From NCBI GenBank assembly GCA_020403425.1, contig JADBXR010000009.1, positions 62,001 through 126,000 on the forward strand: a DNA stretch of 64,000 bases, in the 5' to 3' direction. The position numbers and the translations under genes are program-made. The DNA comes from Chitinophagaceae bacterium. GTDB lineage: Bacteria; Bacteroidota; Bacteroidia; Chitinophagales; Chitinophagaceae. Below the pieces are notes generated by a model. That model had not been told where the DNA came from. It saw nothing but the letters and a program-made list of their open reading frames with translations, and searched no databases. This document shows positions 54,168-62,997 of the stretch, piece by piece (position 1 is the stretch's first letter; every line of letters begins with the position of its first letter).

Positions 54168-55211
54168 TTAGAGCGTACTCATATCCAGAACAAAACGGTA
54201 TTTCACATCGGACCGGATCATTCTTTCGTAGGCATCGTTGATATAGTTCACCGGGATCAGTTCGATCTCGGAAACAATATTCTTTTCGGCGCAGTAATCC
54301 AGCATTTCCTGGGTCTCCTTGATGCCGCCGATCATGGAACCGATGATGCTCCTGCGTTTGGTGATCAGTGAGAAGGGTGATAAGGAAGGCTCTTCCGAAG
54401 GAAGTCCTACGATCAGCAGTTTGCCTTCCAGGTCAAGCAGGTCCAGCATATCCGTATAATCATGGTTGGCTGAAACGGTATCCAGGATCACATCAAAATG
54501 ACCGGCATGTTTTTTCATGGCATCCTTGTCGGTAGATAACAGGAAATGATGTGCCCCCAGCCTTTTGGCATCAGCTTCTTTTTTAGGGGATGTGCTGATC
54601 ACGGTCACATCCGCGCCAAAGGATACGGCGAACTTCACGCCCATATGCCCCAGTCCACCCAGGCCCACTACGGCCACTTTCTGTCCTGCTTTCACACCAG
54701 CAAAACGTAAAGGCGAATAGGTGGTGATACCGGCACAGAGCAAGGGTGCGGCTGCAGCGGGGTCCAGTTTATCGGAAAGGTGCAACACAAAACGCTCTTT
54801 CACCACGATCTGAGAGGAGTAACCTCCCTGTGCAATGGTAACGCCATCCCTTTCGAGCGCGTTGTAAGTGCCGGTCATGCCCTCTTCGCAATATTGTTCC
54901 ATGTCTTTGTTGCAACTTTTACAGTTGCAGCAGGAATCCACCATCACACCTACACCCACTTTCTCCCCCACTTTGAATTGGGTAACGGCGCTACCTACAC
55001 CGACCACTTCTCCGATGATCTCATGTCCGGGCACCATCGGGTACATGGAACCGCCCCATTCGTTACGGGCCTGGTGTATATCGCTGTGACAGACACCACA
55101 ATAATGTATCCTGATCTGCACATCATCTGCGCGCAGGTCCCTTCTTTCGAAGGAAAAGGGTTGTAACGGGCTTTTGGCATCTAAAGCTGCATATGCTTTT
55201 GCTGGTATCAT
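54168..55211 (-). CDS. Zinc-dependent NAD(P) alcohol dehydrogenase (YahK/CAD type)
   Basis: A 347-residue medium-chain dehydrogenase. ATG at 55209-55211 begins MIPAKAYAALDAKSPLQPF. The catalytic zinc ligands are Cys38 (HYCGVCHSDIH) and His63 (GHE); the structural zinc site is Cys94, Cys97, Cys100 and Cys108. The cofactor loop is GLGGLGHMGVKFA, and the sequence places it with the broad-range NADPH-dependent aldehyde reductases such as YahK. Probably aldehyde detoxification. It lies 136 bases downstream of the sugar dehydrogenase on the same strand; a link with the deoxy-sugar module is possible but unproven. Confidence 0.9.
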   Translation of the reverse strand: MIPAKAYAALDAKSPLQPFSFERRDLRADDVQIRIHYCGVCHSDIHQARNEWGGSMYPMVPGHEIIGEVVGVGSAVTQFKVGEKVGVGVMVDSCCNCKSCNKDMEQYCEEGMTGTYNALERDGVTIAQGGYSSQIVVKERFVLHLSDKLDPAAAAPLLCAGITTYSPLRFAGVKAGQKVAVVGLGGLGHMGVKFAVSFGADVTVISTSPKKEADAKRLGAHHFLLSTDKDAMKKHAGHFDVILDTVSANHDYTDMLDLLDLEGKLLIVGLPSEEPSLSPFSLITKRRSIIGSMIGGIKETQEMLDYCAEKNIVSEIELIPVNYINDAYERMIRSDVKYRFVLDMSTL

Positions 55212-55347
55212 AATCGTTTGTTTTGGATGATCGACCGGGCAAAGTTCTGCATTAACGGGATAAAAAAACAAAAGAGATTTGTAGTAAACCATCCATTTCT
55301 GATAGTTTATTGACCAGCCGGGCTGGCAATGCCCCGTGTTTCCAGGA

Positions 55348-56115
55348 CTAATTGTTCAACTTGATGAATCCACCGTCGATGGGATAGTCGTTCCCGGAAA
55401 TAAAGGACGCCTCCTTACTGCAGAGATAGAGTGCCATTGCCGCCACTTCACGGGTCTCAGCCATGCGGCCGATGGGTTGTGTTGCTGATAGTTTGGCAAA
55501 CATCTCTTTTTCCTTTCCAGGATAGTGTTTGGCCAGAAAGCCGTCAACGAACGGGGTATGCACCCTGGCCGGTGAAATGGAGTTGCAGCGGATGCCTTGC
55601 TGCAGGTAATCCCTGGCCACGCTCAGGGTCATGGCATATACTGCGCCCTTGCTCATACTGTAGGCAAAACGATCCGGTATGCCCACCAGGGCAGCGATAG
55701 AAGCGATGTTCAGGATCACCCCTCCCCCTTGCCTCATAAATTGCGGGATGGCCTGGTGTAAACAGTTATACGTGCCTTTTACATTCACATTGAATACCCG
55801 TTCAAAATCCTCCGCAGAGGTATTGGCCGCAGTGCCCACATGCGCCACACCGGCACTGTTCACCAGGATATCGATATGTCCGATCTGGCCAAAGACAGCC
55901 GCCACCTGGTCCTGGTCACTCACATCACAAATATGGTATACGGCTTTGCCCCCATCGGCCTCAATGCTTTCGACGGTCTGTTTCGCATGTTCCTCGTTGA
56001 TCTCCACAACATGTATTACAGCGCCCTGCCGGGCAAAGGTCTCTGCAATGGCTTTTCCTATTCCACTTCCGGCACCGGTGATCACGGCCTGTTGTTGTTG
56101 TAAAGAGAACATCAT
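55348..56115 (-). CDS. SDR oxidoreductase, probable deoxy-sugar (L-fucose pathway) dehydrogenase
   Basis: A 255-residue short-chain dehydrogenase. Cofactor loop TGAGSGIG at 13-20, catalytic Ser in NIASIAALVG and YSMSK with Tyr and Lys. The C-terminal part (HYPGKEKEMFAKLSATQPIG, then DYPIDGGFIKLN) resembles 2-keto-3-deoxy-L-fuconate dehydrogenases of the oxidative L-fucose pathway more than general SDRs. The neighbours, a RhaM-type mutarotase and a FucP-type symporter, support the role; the exact reaction (fuconate or fucose dehydrogenation) is inferred. It starts 10 bases after the mutarotase stop. Confidence 0.82.
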   Translation of the reverse strand: MMFSLQQQQAVITGAGSGIGKAIAETFARQGAVIHVVEINEEHAKQTVESIEADGGKAVYHICDVSDQDQVAAVFGQIGHIDILVNSAGVAHVGTAANTSAEDFERVFNVNVKGTYNCLHQAIPQFMRQGGGVILNIASIAALVGIPDRFAYSMSKGAVYAMTLSVARDYLQQGIRCNSISPARVHTPFVDGFLAKHYPGKEKEMFAKLSATQPIGRMAETREVAAMALYLCSKEASFISGNDYPIDGGFIKLNN

Positions 56116-56125
56116 GCTACGGTTC

Positions 56126-56476
56126 TTAGAGTTGTGTATAATCTTGTTCCAGGTCAAATATCTTGTTCATCAGCACCCATTTCTCACCCGGTTGGGCAAA
56201 TGGTAGGGCTTGCTGAAACTGCCACATCAACTGTTCCCATTCCTGCACTTTCGGATTGCCGGCATCGGCGCGGGATTTCTCTTCAAAACGGAAACCGTCG
56301 TTCACTTCCATGATCATGAACAGCCGGTTGGCCACCCGGTAGATCTGCATCTGCGTGATACCGGAGGCGGTAATACTGCCAATGATCTCCGGCCATACTT
56401 TGCGGTGCCAGTCGTCATAAGCCGCGATACTCGCCGGTTCATCCACCAGGTCAAGTGCGAAACAATACCTATTCAT
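56126..56476 (-). CDS. L-rhamnose/L-fucose mutarotase (RhaM family)
   Basis: A 116-residue protein of the DUF718/RhaM family, which speeds exchange between alpha and beta forms of a 6-deoxy sugar on entry. NRYCFALDLVDEPASIAAYD, then HRKVWPEI (catalytic His and Glu/Tyr region) and MIMEVNDGF, and the C-terminal WEQLMWQFQQALP are typical. The family name is for L-rhamnose; with a fucose-type symporter beside it, L-fucose is equally likely. It overlaps fucP upstream by 8 bases, so translation is coupled. Confidence 0.85.
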   Translation of the reverse strand: MNRYCFALDLVDEPASIAAYDDWHRKVWPEIIGSITASGITQMQIYRVANRLFMIMEVNDGFRFEEKSRADAGNPKVQEWEQLMWQFQQALPFAQPGEKWVLMNKIFDLEQDYTQL

Positions 56477-57737
56477 CTATGGCGTTTTTACGGATCCGCT
56501 GTCCCTTCCATCCAAAATAGCCTACTACGGCAAAACAAAAGAGTGGTACGATATATCCCAACTGGATATTGCCTGTCATATCACTGATCTGTGCCATTAC
56601 CGGGGGCAGGATGGCGCCACCCACGATGGCCATTACGATCAAACTGCTGCCAAATTTAGCATCCCCACCCAGTTCACGGATACCGAGTGAAAAAATAGTG
56701 GGAAACATGATCGACATGAAAAAGGCAATGGCGATCACGGCATAAACGGCAACCATACCCTGTGCGAACATGGCCACTCCGCTTAACACGGTACTGAGCA
56801 GGGCATAGATAGCCAGCAGCCGGGCAGGTTGTAGGAACCTCATAAAAAAAGTGCCCGCAAAACGGCCGATCATGAATGCCATACCGCATCCCCAGCCAAG
56901 GTAATCAGCTGCTTTCACCCGGTCGATACCGGCCGCATCAACGGCGAACAGGATAAAGAAACTGAACACACATACCTGTGCGCCCACATAAAAGAATTGT
57001 GCGATCACCGCCCAACGCAGGTGACTGTGCCGCAGGCTATGGAACAGGTTCTTGCCAACGGTCTGTTCATCGTTATCATGGATCTCGGGTAACCTGATCA
57101 GGGCGAACAGGATGGCCACCACCAGGATGATACTGCCCAATACCAGGTACGGCGTTTTGACACTGGACGCTTCGGATGCCAGCGCCAGTTTACGTGCAGT
57201 TTCCGTCATGGCATTCAGCTCTTCATCGGAGAAGCCTTTGGTAAGGATGATCCGGGCGCCGATGATGGGCGCCAGGGTAACTGCCAGTCCGTTAAAGGAC
57301 TGAGCAAAATTCAACCGCTGTGTGGCCGTGGCCGGATCGCCCAGCAGCGACGCATAGGGATTGGCGGCGGTCTCCAGTATGGTCAACCCGCAGGCAATGA
57401 TGAACAGCGCCAGCAGGAAGAACAGGTATTGTTGTGTATTGGCCGCCGGAATGAACAGGAACGATCCTATCGCAAAAAGAAGCAATCCCGCAATGATGCC
57501 TGCTTTGTAGCCATACCTGCGCATGATGAAACCGGCCGGCAAAGCCATCACGAAATAGGCGATGAATACGGCTGAGTCTACCAGCGAGGACTGGAGCGTA
57601 TTCAGACTGAACGATTTTTTCAGGTGTGGTATCAGGATAGGGTCCAGGTTATGCACAAAACCCCATAGGAAGAAAAGCGATGTCACCAGGATAAACGGGT
57701 ACAGCATCTTACGCTGTTGCGGCTGGGCTGATCTCAT
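56469..57737 (-). CDS. fucP: L-fucose:H+ symporter family (FucP-like) permease
   Basis: A 422-residue major-facilitator transporter with 12 membrane helices. The opening FFLWGFVHNLDPILIPHLKK holds the Asp and Asn of the FucP sugar and proton site, and SSLVDSAVFIAYFVMALPAG follows, both diagnostic of FucP. LLGDPATATQRLNFAQSFNG (about 131-150) is the helix 4-5 signature. The family includes L-fucose, glucose/galactose and N-acetylglucosamine permeases; L-fucose fits best given the neighbours. It is first of the operon, divergent from iclR, with a palindromic operator 16 bases upstream of its start. Confidence 0.87.
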   Translation of the reverse strand: MRSAQPQQRKMLYPFILVTSLFFLWGFVHNLDPILIPHLKKSFSLNTLQSSLVDSAVFIAYFVMALPAGFIMRRYGYKAGIIAGLLLFAIGSFLFIPAANTQQYLFFLLALFIIACGLTILETAANPYASLLGDPATATQRLNFAQSFNGLAVTLAPIIGARIILTKGFSDEELNAMTETARKLALASEASSVKTPYLVLGSIILVVAILFALIRLPEIHDNDEQTVGKNLFHSLRHSHLRWAVIAQFFYVGAQVCVFSFFILFAVDAAGIDRVKAADYLGWGCGMAFMIGRFAGTFFMRFLQPARLLAIYALLSTVLSGVAMFAQGMVAVYAVIAIAFFMSIMFPTIFSLGIRELGGDAKFGSSLIVMAIVGGAILPPVMAQISDMTGNIQLGYIVPLFCFAVVGYFGWKGQRIRKNAIDE

Positions 57738-57752
57738 AGCGGTCGTTCATTT

Positions 57753-57769
57753 GTTCCATCTAATGGAAC
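57753..57769. promoter_or_regulatory. Palindromic operator, probable IclR-type binding site
   Basis: GTTCCATCTAATGGAAC is a perfect 6-bp inverted repeat with a 5-base spacer, in the 117-base region between the divergent fucP and iclR genes. It resembles the TTCCA/TGGAA half-sites of IclR-family operators. A second inverted repeat, ATATTTTTG against CAAAAAATAT (57818-57848), overlaps a TATTTTTG -7 element (57819-57826) for the regulator gene. Confidence 0.65.
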
Positions 57770-57854
57770 TATATTCTTTTATATGGATTGAAACTAAGGT
57801 TTTCTCTGTATCATTCCATATTTTTGTCTTGTTTTTTACAAAAAATATGAGACC

Positions 57855-58589
57855 ATGATACAGGTAATTCACCGGGCGATCGATATCCTTGAGTTTGTAG
57901 CACGCGACCCTGAAAGACCCAAATTGTTGGGTGAGATCTCTGCCGGCATCAACCTGAAACCCGGCACCTGTGCCAATATTGTAAAGACCCTTACCCTTCG
58001 TGGTTACCTGGAAAAACTGGATGCCCAGAAAGGCTACCTGCCCGGAAAACAGCTGTATACCCTACTTGGCAATACCGGTTATAAGAAGGACCTGATAGAA
58101 GCGGCCGACCTGGAGATGGAGATCCTGACCGCCAAATTGAACGAGAATACCTTACTGGCCGTATTGAATGGCGAGAACCGGGTGGTGATCCACCGAAAAC
58201 AGAGCAACCAGCTGGTACAGGCACATACACCGGATGAGAAAAAGGCCTATGATTCCTCCACCGGCCGTTTGCTCATTGCCCTGTTGCCGGATGAGGAACT
58301 GGAGAAATTCATTGCCCGTTTTGGCCTGCCCCCCTCCCAGTTATGGCACGATGCCAACACACAGCGCAAATTCTACCAGCAGGTGGAACAGATCCGCGAC
58401 AAAGGTTATGCGCTGATCGAGGACAGTGTACAGATCATCGGTCTTGCCGTGCCGGTATACCGGAACGAGACCATGGTGGCCAGTCTCAGCATCTATATGC
58501 CCGCCTTCCGCTGTACCGACAAGATCCGGAACCGTATGATCAAACTGGGCCTGGAAGCCGCCAGAAAAATATCAAAGAACCTGGGATAA
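57855..58589 (+). CDS. IclR family transcriptional regulator
   Basis: A 244-residue regulator: N-terminal winged helix-turn-helix (IQVIHRAIDILEFVARDPER, then LGEISAGINLKPGTCANIVK, then LRGYLEKLDAQKGYLPG) and a C-terminal GAF-like effector domain (about 80-244; RVVIHRKQSNQLVQ, then PDEKKAYDSSTGRLLIALLP). The effector is probably a sugar acid or keto-deoxy intermediate of the neighbouring pathway. It diverges from fucP, the classic arrangement for control of an adjacent catabolic operon, and the intergenic palindrome is its likely site. Confidence 0.9.
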   Translation: MIQVIHRAIDILEFVARDPERPKLLGEISAGINLKPGTCANIVKTLTLRGYLEKLDAQKGYLPGKQLYTLLGNTGYKKDLIEAADLEMEILTAKLNENTLLAVLNGENRVVIHRKQSNQLVQAHTPDEKKAYDSSTGRLLIALLPDEELEKFIARFGLPPSQLWHDANTQRKFYQQVEQIRDKGYALIEDSVQIIGLAVPVYRNETMVASLSIYMPAFRCTDKIRNRMIKLGLEAARKISKNLG

Positions 58590-58599
58590 ACGCGGTCGC

Positions 58600-59754
58600 T
58601 TATTCCGGTAAGTTCCGCAAAAAGAAATCGCGGATATTACCACCCATGATCTTTTCAATGGCAAGTCTGTCGAATCCCAGCTTCACCAGTTCCGTAACGA
58701 TCAGCGGTGCGCCGGTGACGTCAAAATGCATTTCAAAAGCGCCATCCCAGTCGGATCCTAGCGCCACTTTATCCACCCCGATCCTGTTGGCCACATATTG
58801 TATGGTACGGGCCGTTGCCGCAGCATCCTTGCCACAAACCGCGGTCTCCCATAATCCTACTCCTATCAGTCCGCCACGTTTGCCGATCTCATCAATCTGC
58901 GCATCTGATAAATTGCGCTGGTTATCGCACAAGGCCCTTACGCCGGTATGCGATACCAGTAATGGCCCGGTATGGTATTTGAACACATCGCTGATGGTGG
59001 CCTGCGAGCTGTGGGCCAGATCAATGGTGATATGGAGACTGTCCATTTTCTTTACTAGTTCAATTCCTTTGGGAGTAAGCCCAGTTTTGTTCATCCCATG
59101 CGCAGATCCCGCCCATTCGTTGTCGAAGAAATGCGCCAGGCCGATATACCGTACACCTGCCCGGTAAAAAACATCGAGGTTACCAAGGTCATTCTCCAGC
59201 GGTTGCGCACCTTCCAGTCCCAGCATACCGGCCGTCAGTTTGGGGTTGGAGGCCCTGTCGGCTATGAATTGAGACAACTCTCTTTTATTGGTGACCACCC
59301 GGAAAGATCCTTTTGAATTCCTGGCCAGCCGGTCAAGGTCATGGCACTGGCGCAGCGCCCTTGTTTTGATGCTGAACCAGTTACCGGGTGTTTGCAATTG
59401 TGCAAAATTGAGCAGCCCGATCTGGTCCGAGTTGGACGGGTTCTGTTCAATATTGATGCCTACCGGCACCTTACTCACAATGGTAAATACCTGTAAGGCC
59501 ATATTGGCCTGCTGCATCCGGGGCAGGTCCACATGACCATACTCGTGAAACCGGGTCAGGTCGCGGTTCCATAACAGGGCATCGCAGTGCAGGTCGGCAA
59601 TAAAGGGAATGGAATCGTACCAGCTTTGTTTGGGAAAGGGCCCGGTAAGGGTCACTTTGTTTTTTGAGCGATCAATATAGGATGGTCCATAGATAAAGAA
59701 CAAGGCAATAAAAATGACCAGCAGGATCGCCAGTGTACGAAGGATCTTTTTCAT
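58600..59754 (-). CDS. Membrane (renal-type) dipeptidase, M19 family
   Basis: A 384-residue zinc dipeptidase anchored by an N-terminal membrane helix (LRTLAILLVIFIALFFIYG). Zinc ligands: HxD as His56 and Asp58 in ADLHCDAL, bridging Glu in GLEGAQPL, and the histidines in DLAHSSQATISDV and VSHTGVRAL. M19 enzymes hydrolyse dipeptides, including some with D-residues. ATG at 59752-59754 is the right start: a longer in-frame reading to 59967 runs across the tRNA gene. It converges with iclR, 10 bases apart. Confidence 0.9.
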   Translation of the reverse strand: MKKILRTLAILLVIFIALFFIYGPSYIDRSKNKVTLTGPFPKQSWYDSIPFIADLHCDALLWNRDLTRFHEYGHVDLPRMQQANMALQVFTIVSKVPVGINIEQNPSNSDQIGLLNFAQLQTPGNWFSIKTRALRQCHDLDRLARNSKGSFRVVTNKRELSQFIADRASNPKLTAGMLGLEGAQPLENDLGNLDVFYRAGVRYIGLAHFFDNEWAGSAHGMNKTGLTPKGIELVKKMDSLHITIDLAHSSQATISDVFKYHTGPLLVSHTGVRALCDNQRNLSDAQIDEIGKRGGLIGVGLWETAVCGKDAAATARTIQYVANRIGVDKVALGSDWDGAFEMHFDVTGAPLIVTELVKLGFDRLAIEKIMGGNIRDFFLRNLPE

Positions 59755-59873
59755 GACAGACAGGTTAGGATACTTGTAAGTTATGAAAAGCCAATGTATT
59801 GACTGACAAGATGTTTTTGACAAAACCCATTCTTTTTTTGGTAGATCGATCGCCACACTATTATTTTGCACCC

Positions 59874-59958
59874 GGAGAGATGGCAGAGCGGTCGAATGCG
59901 GCGGTCTTGAAAACCGTTGACTGTCAAAGGTCCGGGGGTTCGAATCCCTCTCTCTCCG
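59874..59958 (+). tRNA. tRNA-Ser (anticodon UGA)
   Basis: A complete class II tRNA of 85 bases: acceptor stem GGAGAGA/TCTCTCC, discriminator G at 59958, anticodon arm CGGTCTTGAAAACCG with anticodon TGA, a long variable arm (GACTGTCAAAGGTC region), and T-loop GGTTCGAATCC. CCA is not encoded. A terminator follows at 59974. The anticodon reads UCA and UCN-type serine codons. Confidence 0.95.
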
Positions 59959-59973
59959 CTGAATCACAAAAAA

Positions 59974-59998
59974 GCCTCTAAATCAATTATTTAGAGGC
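59974..59998. terminator. Bidirectional terminator after tRNA-Ser and mutS2
   Basis: A perfect 10-bp stem GCCTCTAAAT/ATTTAGAGGC with a 5-base loop, A-run before and TTTTTC after. Confidence 0.9.
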
Positions 59999-60025
59999 TT
60001 TTTCTTTTATAAAATCTGAAGTGTT

Positions 60026-62137
60026 CTATTTCTCAACTTTCTCTTCCACTTTCTCTACGGTGATCAGATCGGCCAGGTCCACATTCATCGGCAAAACTCC
60101 GATCTGTACAATGGCCCTTTTGCCCCTGATCTCTTTCACCTCACCCACCTGGTAGTTCTTTTTCAGTTTCACCAGCGAACCCACGGTGATATTCTGGTTC
60201 AGTTCCTTGTATTTCTGGTCCACTTTTTTGGCCAATTTGTTCACCACGATCTCTTCCTTGCGTTTGAAGAGCAGGTTCTGCAGGTTCCTGACCACCTGGT
60301 TCTTGTCTTCGGATTTTTTCCAGTCCAGCACGATCTGTTTCAGTTTCCGTTCCATATCCTTCAGGTAGACAAGCCGGTCTTCAGCTATCCGGTTCTGTTG
60401 TTTCAGGAGTTCTACCTGCTGGCGGTGGCGTTCCTTGTTCATCACCTGTTCCATTTCCTTCTTCAGTTTCTCGTTCTCTTTTACCAGTCGGGCCAGTTCC
60501 TTTTTCTCTTTCTGCAGTTGCTGCAGGTCCTGCTCGGTGCTGTTCAGCAATCTGTCCAGTTTAAAATGGTCCTCATCTACCAGTTTCCTGGCGCGGTTGA
60601 TGAGGTGCTGTGGCAGACCGATCCGCTCAGCAATAGCGAACGTATAGGAACTGCCGGGTTTGCCCACAATGAGTTTATACATGGGTTGCAGGTGCACCTC
60701 ATCGAACTGCATGGCGCCGTTAATGATGCCCTGGGTATGGTTGGCCATCACTTTCAGGTTCAGGTAGTGCGTGGTAACAATGCCGAAGGAATGGCGTCGC
60801 GACAATTCCTCCATGATCACTTCCGCAAAAGCCCCCCCCAGATTGGGATCACTACCGCTACCCAGCTCATCAATGAAGAACAGGGTCTTACCGTTGGCCG
60901 TTTCAATGAAATATTTCATGTGCAGCAGGTGACTGGAATAGGTACTCAGTTCAAACTCCAGGTTCTGCGTATCACCGATATGGATGAAGAGTTGTTTGAA
61001 AATGCCCATCTGCGACATGGGACTCACCGGCACCAGCAATCCGCTCTGCAGCATCATTTGGTTCAGGCCAATGGTCTTCATGGTCACGGTCTTACCGCCT
61101 GCATTGGGGCCGCTGATCACCAGGATCCGGCTTTTGTCGTCGAGGGTCAATGTTACCGGTATCGTTTTTTTACCTGAGGCCTTGTTATAGAGGTATAACA
61201 GCGGATGGTAGGCATCGATCAGGTGTACATGCGCTTTATCGGCCAGCTCGGGAAACTGTCCGTTCATATCCAGCGCCAGCCTTGCTTTGGCGTGGATGAA
61301 ATCGTACTCGCCAGTGATCTCCAGGTACTGTTGTAAAAGAGATGCATATATGGATAAACGCGATGTGAGCTCCCGCAGGATACGCTGCACTTCGCGACCT
61401 TCTTCGTGTTCCAGGGCAAATACGTCGTTATTGAGTTCGATGGTCTCTTCGGGTTCGATGAATGCGGTCTTGCGGCTATCACTCTCCCCGTGCAGGATAC
61501 CTTTCACCTGGCGTTTGTGTTCTGAGAACACAGCCACTACCCTTCTGCCATTACTGAAGCTTTCATCAATATCGGCACTGTAGCCTGCTTTGGCCAGTTT
61601 GGCCACTACTTTCTCAAACACCCTTCGCAGTTCATTGCGCTTGCGGAACAGGCTCATGCGGATCTTCTGCAGGTCTTCCGAAGCATTGTCCTTCACGTTC
61701 CCGTTCTCATCCAGTACCTCATCGATCATCTCAATGATCAGCTTCTCGTAGTAACTGCCCGAGATCACTTTTGCCAATGCCGGAAATGCCTGCCTGCGTT
61801 CCGTATCGAACCAGCGGAAGATATTGCTGATATTCTCCGCCAGTTTGCGGATGGGCATCCATTGTTCGCCGGTCAACAGGGCGCCAGGTATGGATAACAA
61901 TTTGATATCGCGGGCAATATTATGGGTAAAATCATTGGGAAAATACTGGGTCTGCTGCAGGATCAGTTTGTACTCATGACTTTGTTTGAGTTCCGTCTCG
62001 ATGTATTCCTTGCGTGTATGGATCCGCAGGTTCTCGGCCTTTGTTTTGGCATATTCGGTCCGGGCATGCTCTTTCAGCAAAACCTTGACCTTGTCGAATT
62101 CCAGTTGAGTGAGGGCCGATTCCGGGTATAGACGCAT
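60026..62137 (-). CDS. mutS2: MutS2 family protein without Smr domain
   Basis: A 703-residue MutS homologue. ATG at 62135-62137 begins MRLYPESALTQLEFDKVKVL. The ATPase core has Walker A SGPNAGGKT, the Walker B region FFIDELGSGSDPNLGGAF and the TTHY switch. A coiled-coil region of about 120 residues (LQQLQKEKKELARLVKENEK and onward) and a KOW-like patch follow (VGSLVKLKKNYQVGEVKE). The usual C-terminal Smr endonuclease domain is absent, so nicking is unlikely. MutS2 proteins act in recombination control and in rescue of collided ribosomes. A -7 element TACCTTTG lies at 62164-62171. Confidence 0.92.
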   Translation of the reverse strand: MRLYPESALTQLEFDKVKVLLKEHARTEYAKTKAENLRIHTRKEYIETELKQSHEYKLILQQTQYFPNDFTHNIARDIKLLSIPGALLTGEQWMPIRKLAENISNIFRWFDTERRQAFPALAKVISGSYYEKLIIEMIDEVLDENGNVKDNASEDLQKIRMSLFRKRNELRRVFEKVVAKLAKAGYSADIDESFSNGRRVVAVFSEHKRQVKGILHGESDSRKTAFIEPEETIELNNDVFALEHEEGREVQRILRELTSRLSIYASLLQQYLEITGEYDFIHAKARLALDMNGQFPELADKAHVHLIDAYHPLLYLYNKASGKKTIPVTLTLDDKSRILVISGPNAGGKTVTMKTIGLNQMMLQSGLLVPVSPMSQMGIFKQLFIHIGDTQNLEFELSTYSSHLLHMKYFIETANGKTLFFIDELGSGSDPNLGGAFAEVIMEELSRRHSFGIVTTHYLNLKVMANHTQGIINGAMQFDEVHLQPMYKLIVGKPGSSYTFAIAERIGLPQHLINRARKLVDEDHFKLDRLLNSTEQDLQQLQKEKKELARLVKENEKLKKEMEQVMNKERHRQQVELLKQQNRIAEDRLVYLKDMERKLKQIVLDWKKSEDKNQVVRNLQNLLFKRKEEIVVNKLAKKVDQKYKELNQNITVGSLVKLKKNYQVGEVKEIRGKRAIVQIGVLPMNVDLADLITVEKVEEKVEK

Positions 62138-62163
62138 AGAGATCCTTACAGTTTTAAGTGCTG

Positions 62164-62171
62164 CAAAGGTA
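62164..62171 (-). promoter_or_regulatory. -7 element for mutS2
   Basis: TACCTTTG on the minus strand fits TAnnTTTG, 27 bases upstream of the mutS2 ATG; a longer reading of the gene would start upstream of it. Confidence 0.5.
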
Positions 62172-62343
62172 ATGTTGTAGCGGGTATCTCCGTGAAAACC
62201 TATTACCATCTGGTACCTGCTGCGCAGGAGTGCCCTTCCTTAGATTTCACAGGAATTGTTAAAACTGGATCGTCTTGTAAGACCTGAACCATTGTACCGT
62301 CCAATTGTTACTGATGTTTAGTCGTACATTTAAAAAAAGGAAC

Positions 62344-62997
62344 ATGATGCGTACCTGGTTATTCATTTTATGGCTGGTGCCCGGCTTTCTGGCCTGTGCT
62401 CAGCCCAGAACCGATAAGAAATTGACAACTATGCATAGCCAATCGATCCCCCAAGGGGTTACAACGGATACGGCCACTTTTGGTGAGGGCTGTTTCTGGT
62501 GTACCGAAGCTTTTTTTCAACGCCTGGAAGGTGTTTACGAAGTGGTAAGTGGTTATGGCGGTGGTTTTGTGGAGAATCCCACTTACGAGCAGGTATGTGA
62601 TAAGAATACCGGCCATGTGGAACTGGCCCGCATTGTATACGACCCCGCCAAGATCAGTTATGACGAACTGCTCGAGGTATTCTGGAAAACGCATGACCCC
62701 ACCACCCGCGACCAGCAAGGCAACGATATCGGGCCGCAATACCGCAGTGTGATCTACTACCACAATGAAGAACAGCGGAAAAAAGCCGAACAATACAAGG
62801 CGGAACTGGACAAAAGCGGGGCCTGGAGCAGACCGATCGTTACGGATATTGAACCCTTCAAGAATTTTTATCCGGCAGAGAACTATCACCAGAACTATTA
62901 CAACAGCAACCAGAACCAGGGCTATTGCCGTTTTGTAATTGCGCCCAAGCTGGAGAAGTTTGAGAAAGTGTTCAAACACAAGCTTAAAAAAGGATAG
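62344..62997 (+). CDS. msrA: Exported peptide-methionine (S)-S-oxide reductase, lipoprotein
   Basis: A 217-residue enzyme that repairs S-forms of methionine sulfoxide. Residues 1-18 are a lipoprotein-type signal (WLFILWLVPGFLAC, Cys18), so it acts in the envelope. The active site is GEGCFWC, with catalytic Cys50 and a second Cys53; YEVVSGYGGG and THDPTTRDQQGNDIGPQYRS complete the family marks, and TGHVE carries substrate contacts. ATG at 62344 or 62347 are both possible. The 3' end of the gene has a partial second copy 430 bases downstream. Confidence 0.93.
   Translation: MMRTWLFILWLVPGFLACAQPRTDKKLTTMHSQSIPQGVTTDTATFGEGCFWCTEAFFQRLEGVYEVVSGYGGGFVENPTYEQVCDKNTGHVELARIVYDPAKISYDELLEVFWKTHDPTTRDQQGNDIGPQYRSVIYYHNEEQRKKAEQYKAELDKSGAWSRPIVTDIEPFKNFYPAENYHQNYYNSNQNQGYCRFVIAPKLEKFEKVFKHKLKKG

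Noticed and set aside
58600..59967. Longer dipeptidase reading frame extending to 59967
   Set aside because: The extra residues are translated from the tRNA-Ser gene and its upstream region; the membrane-anchor start at 59754 is the natural one.
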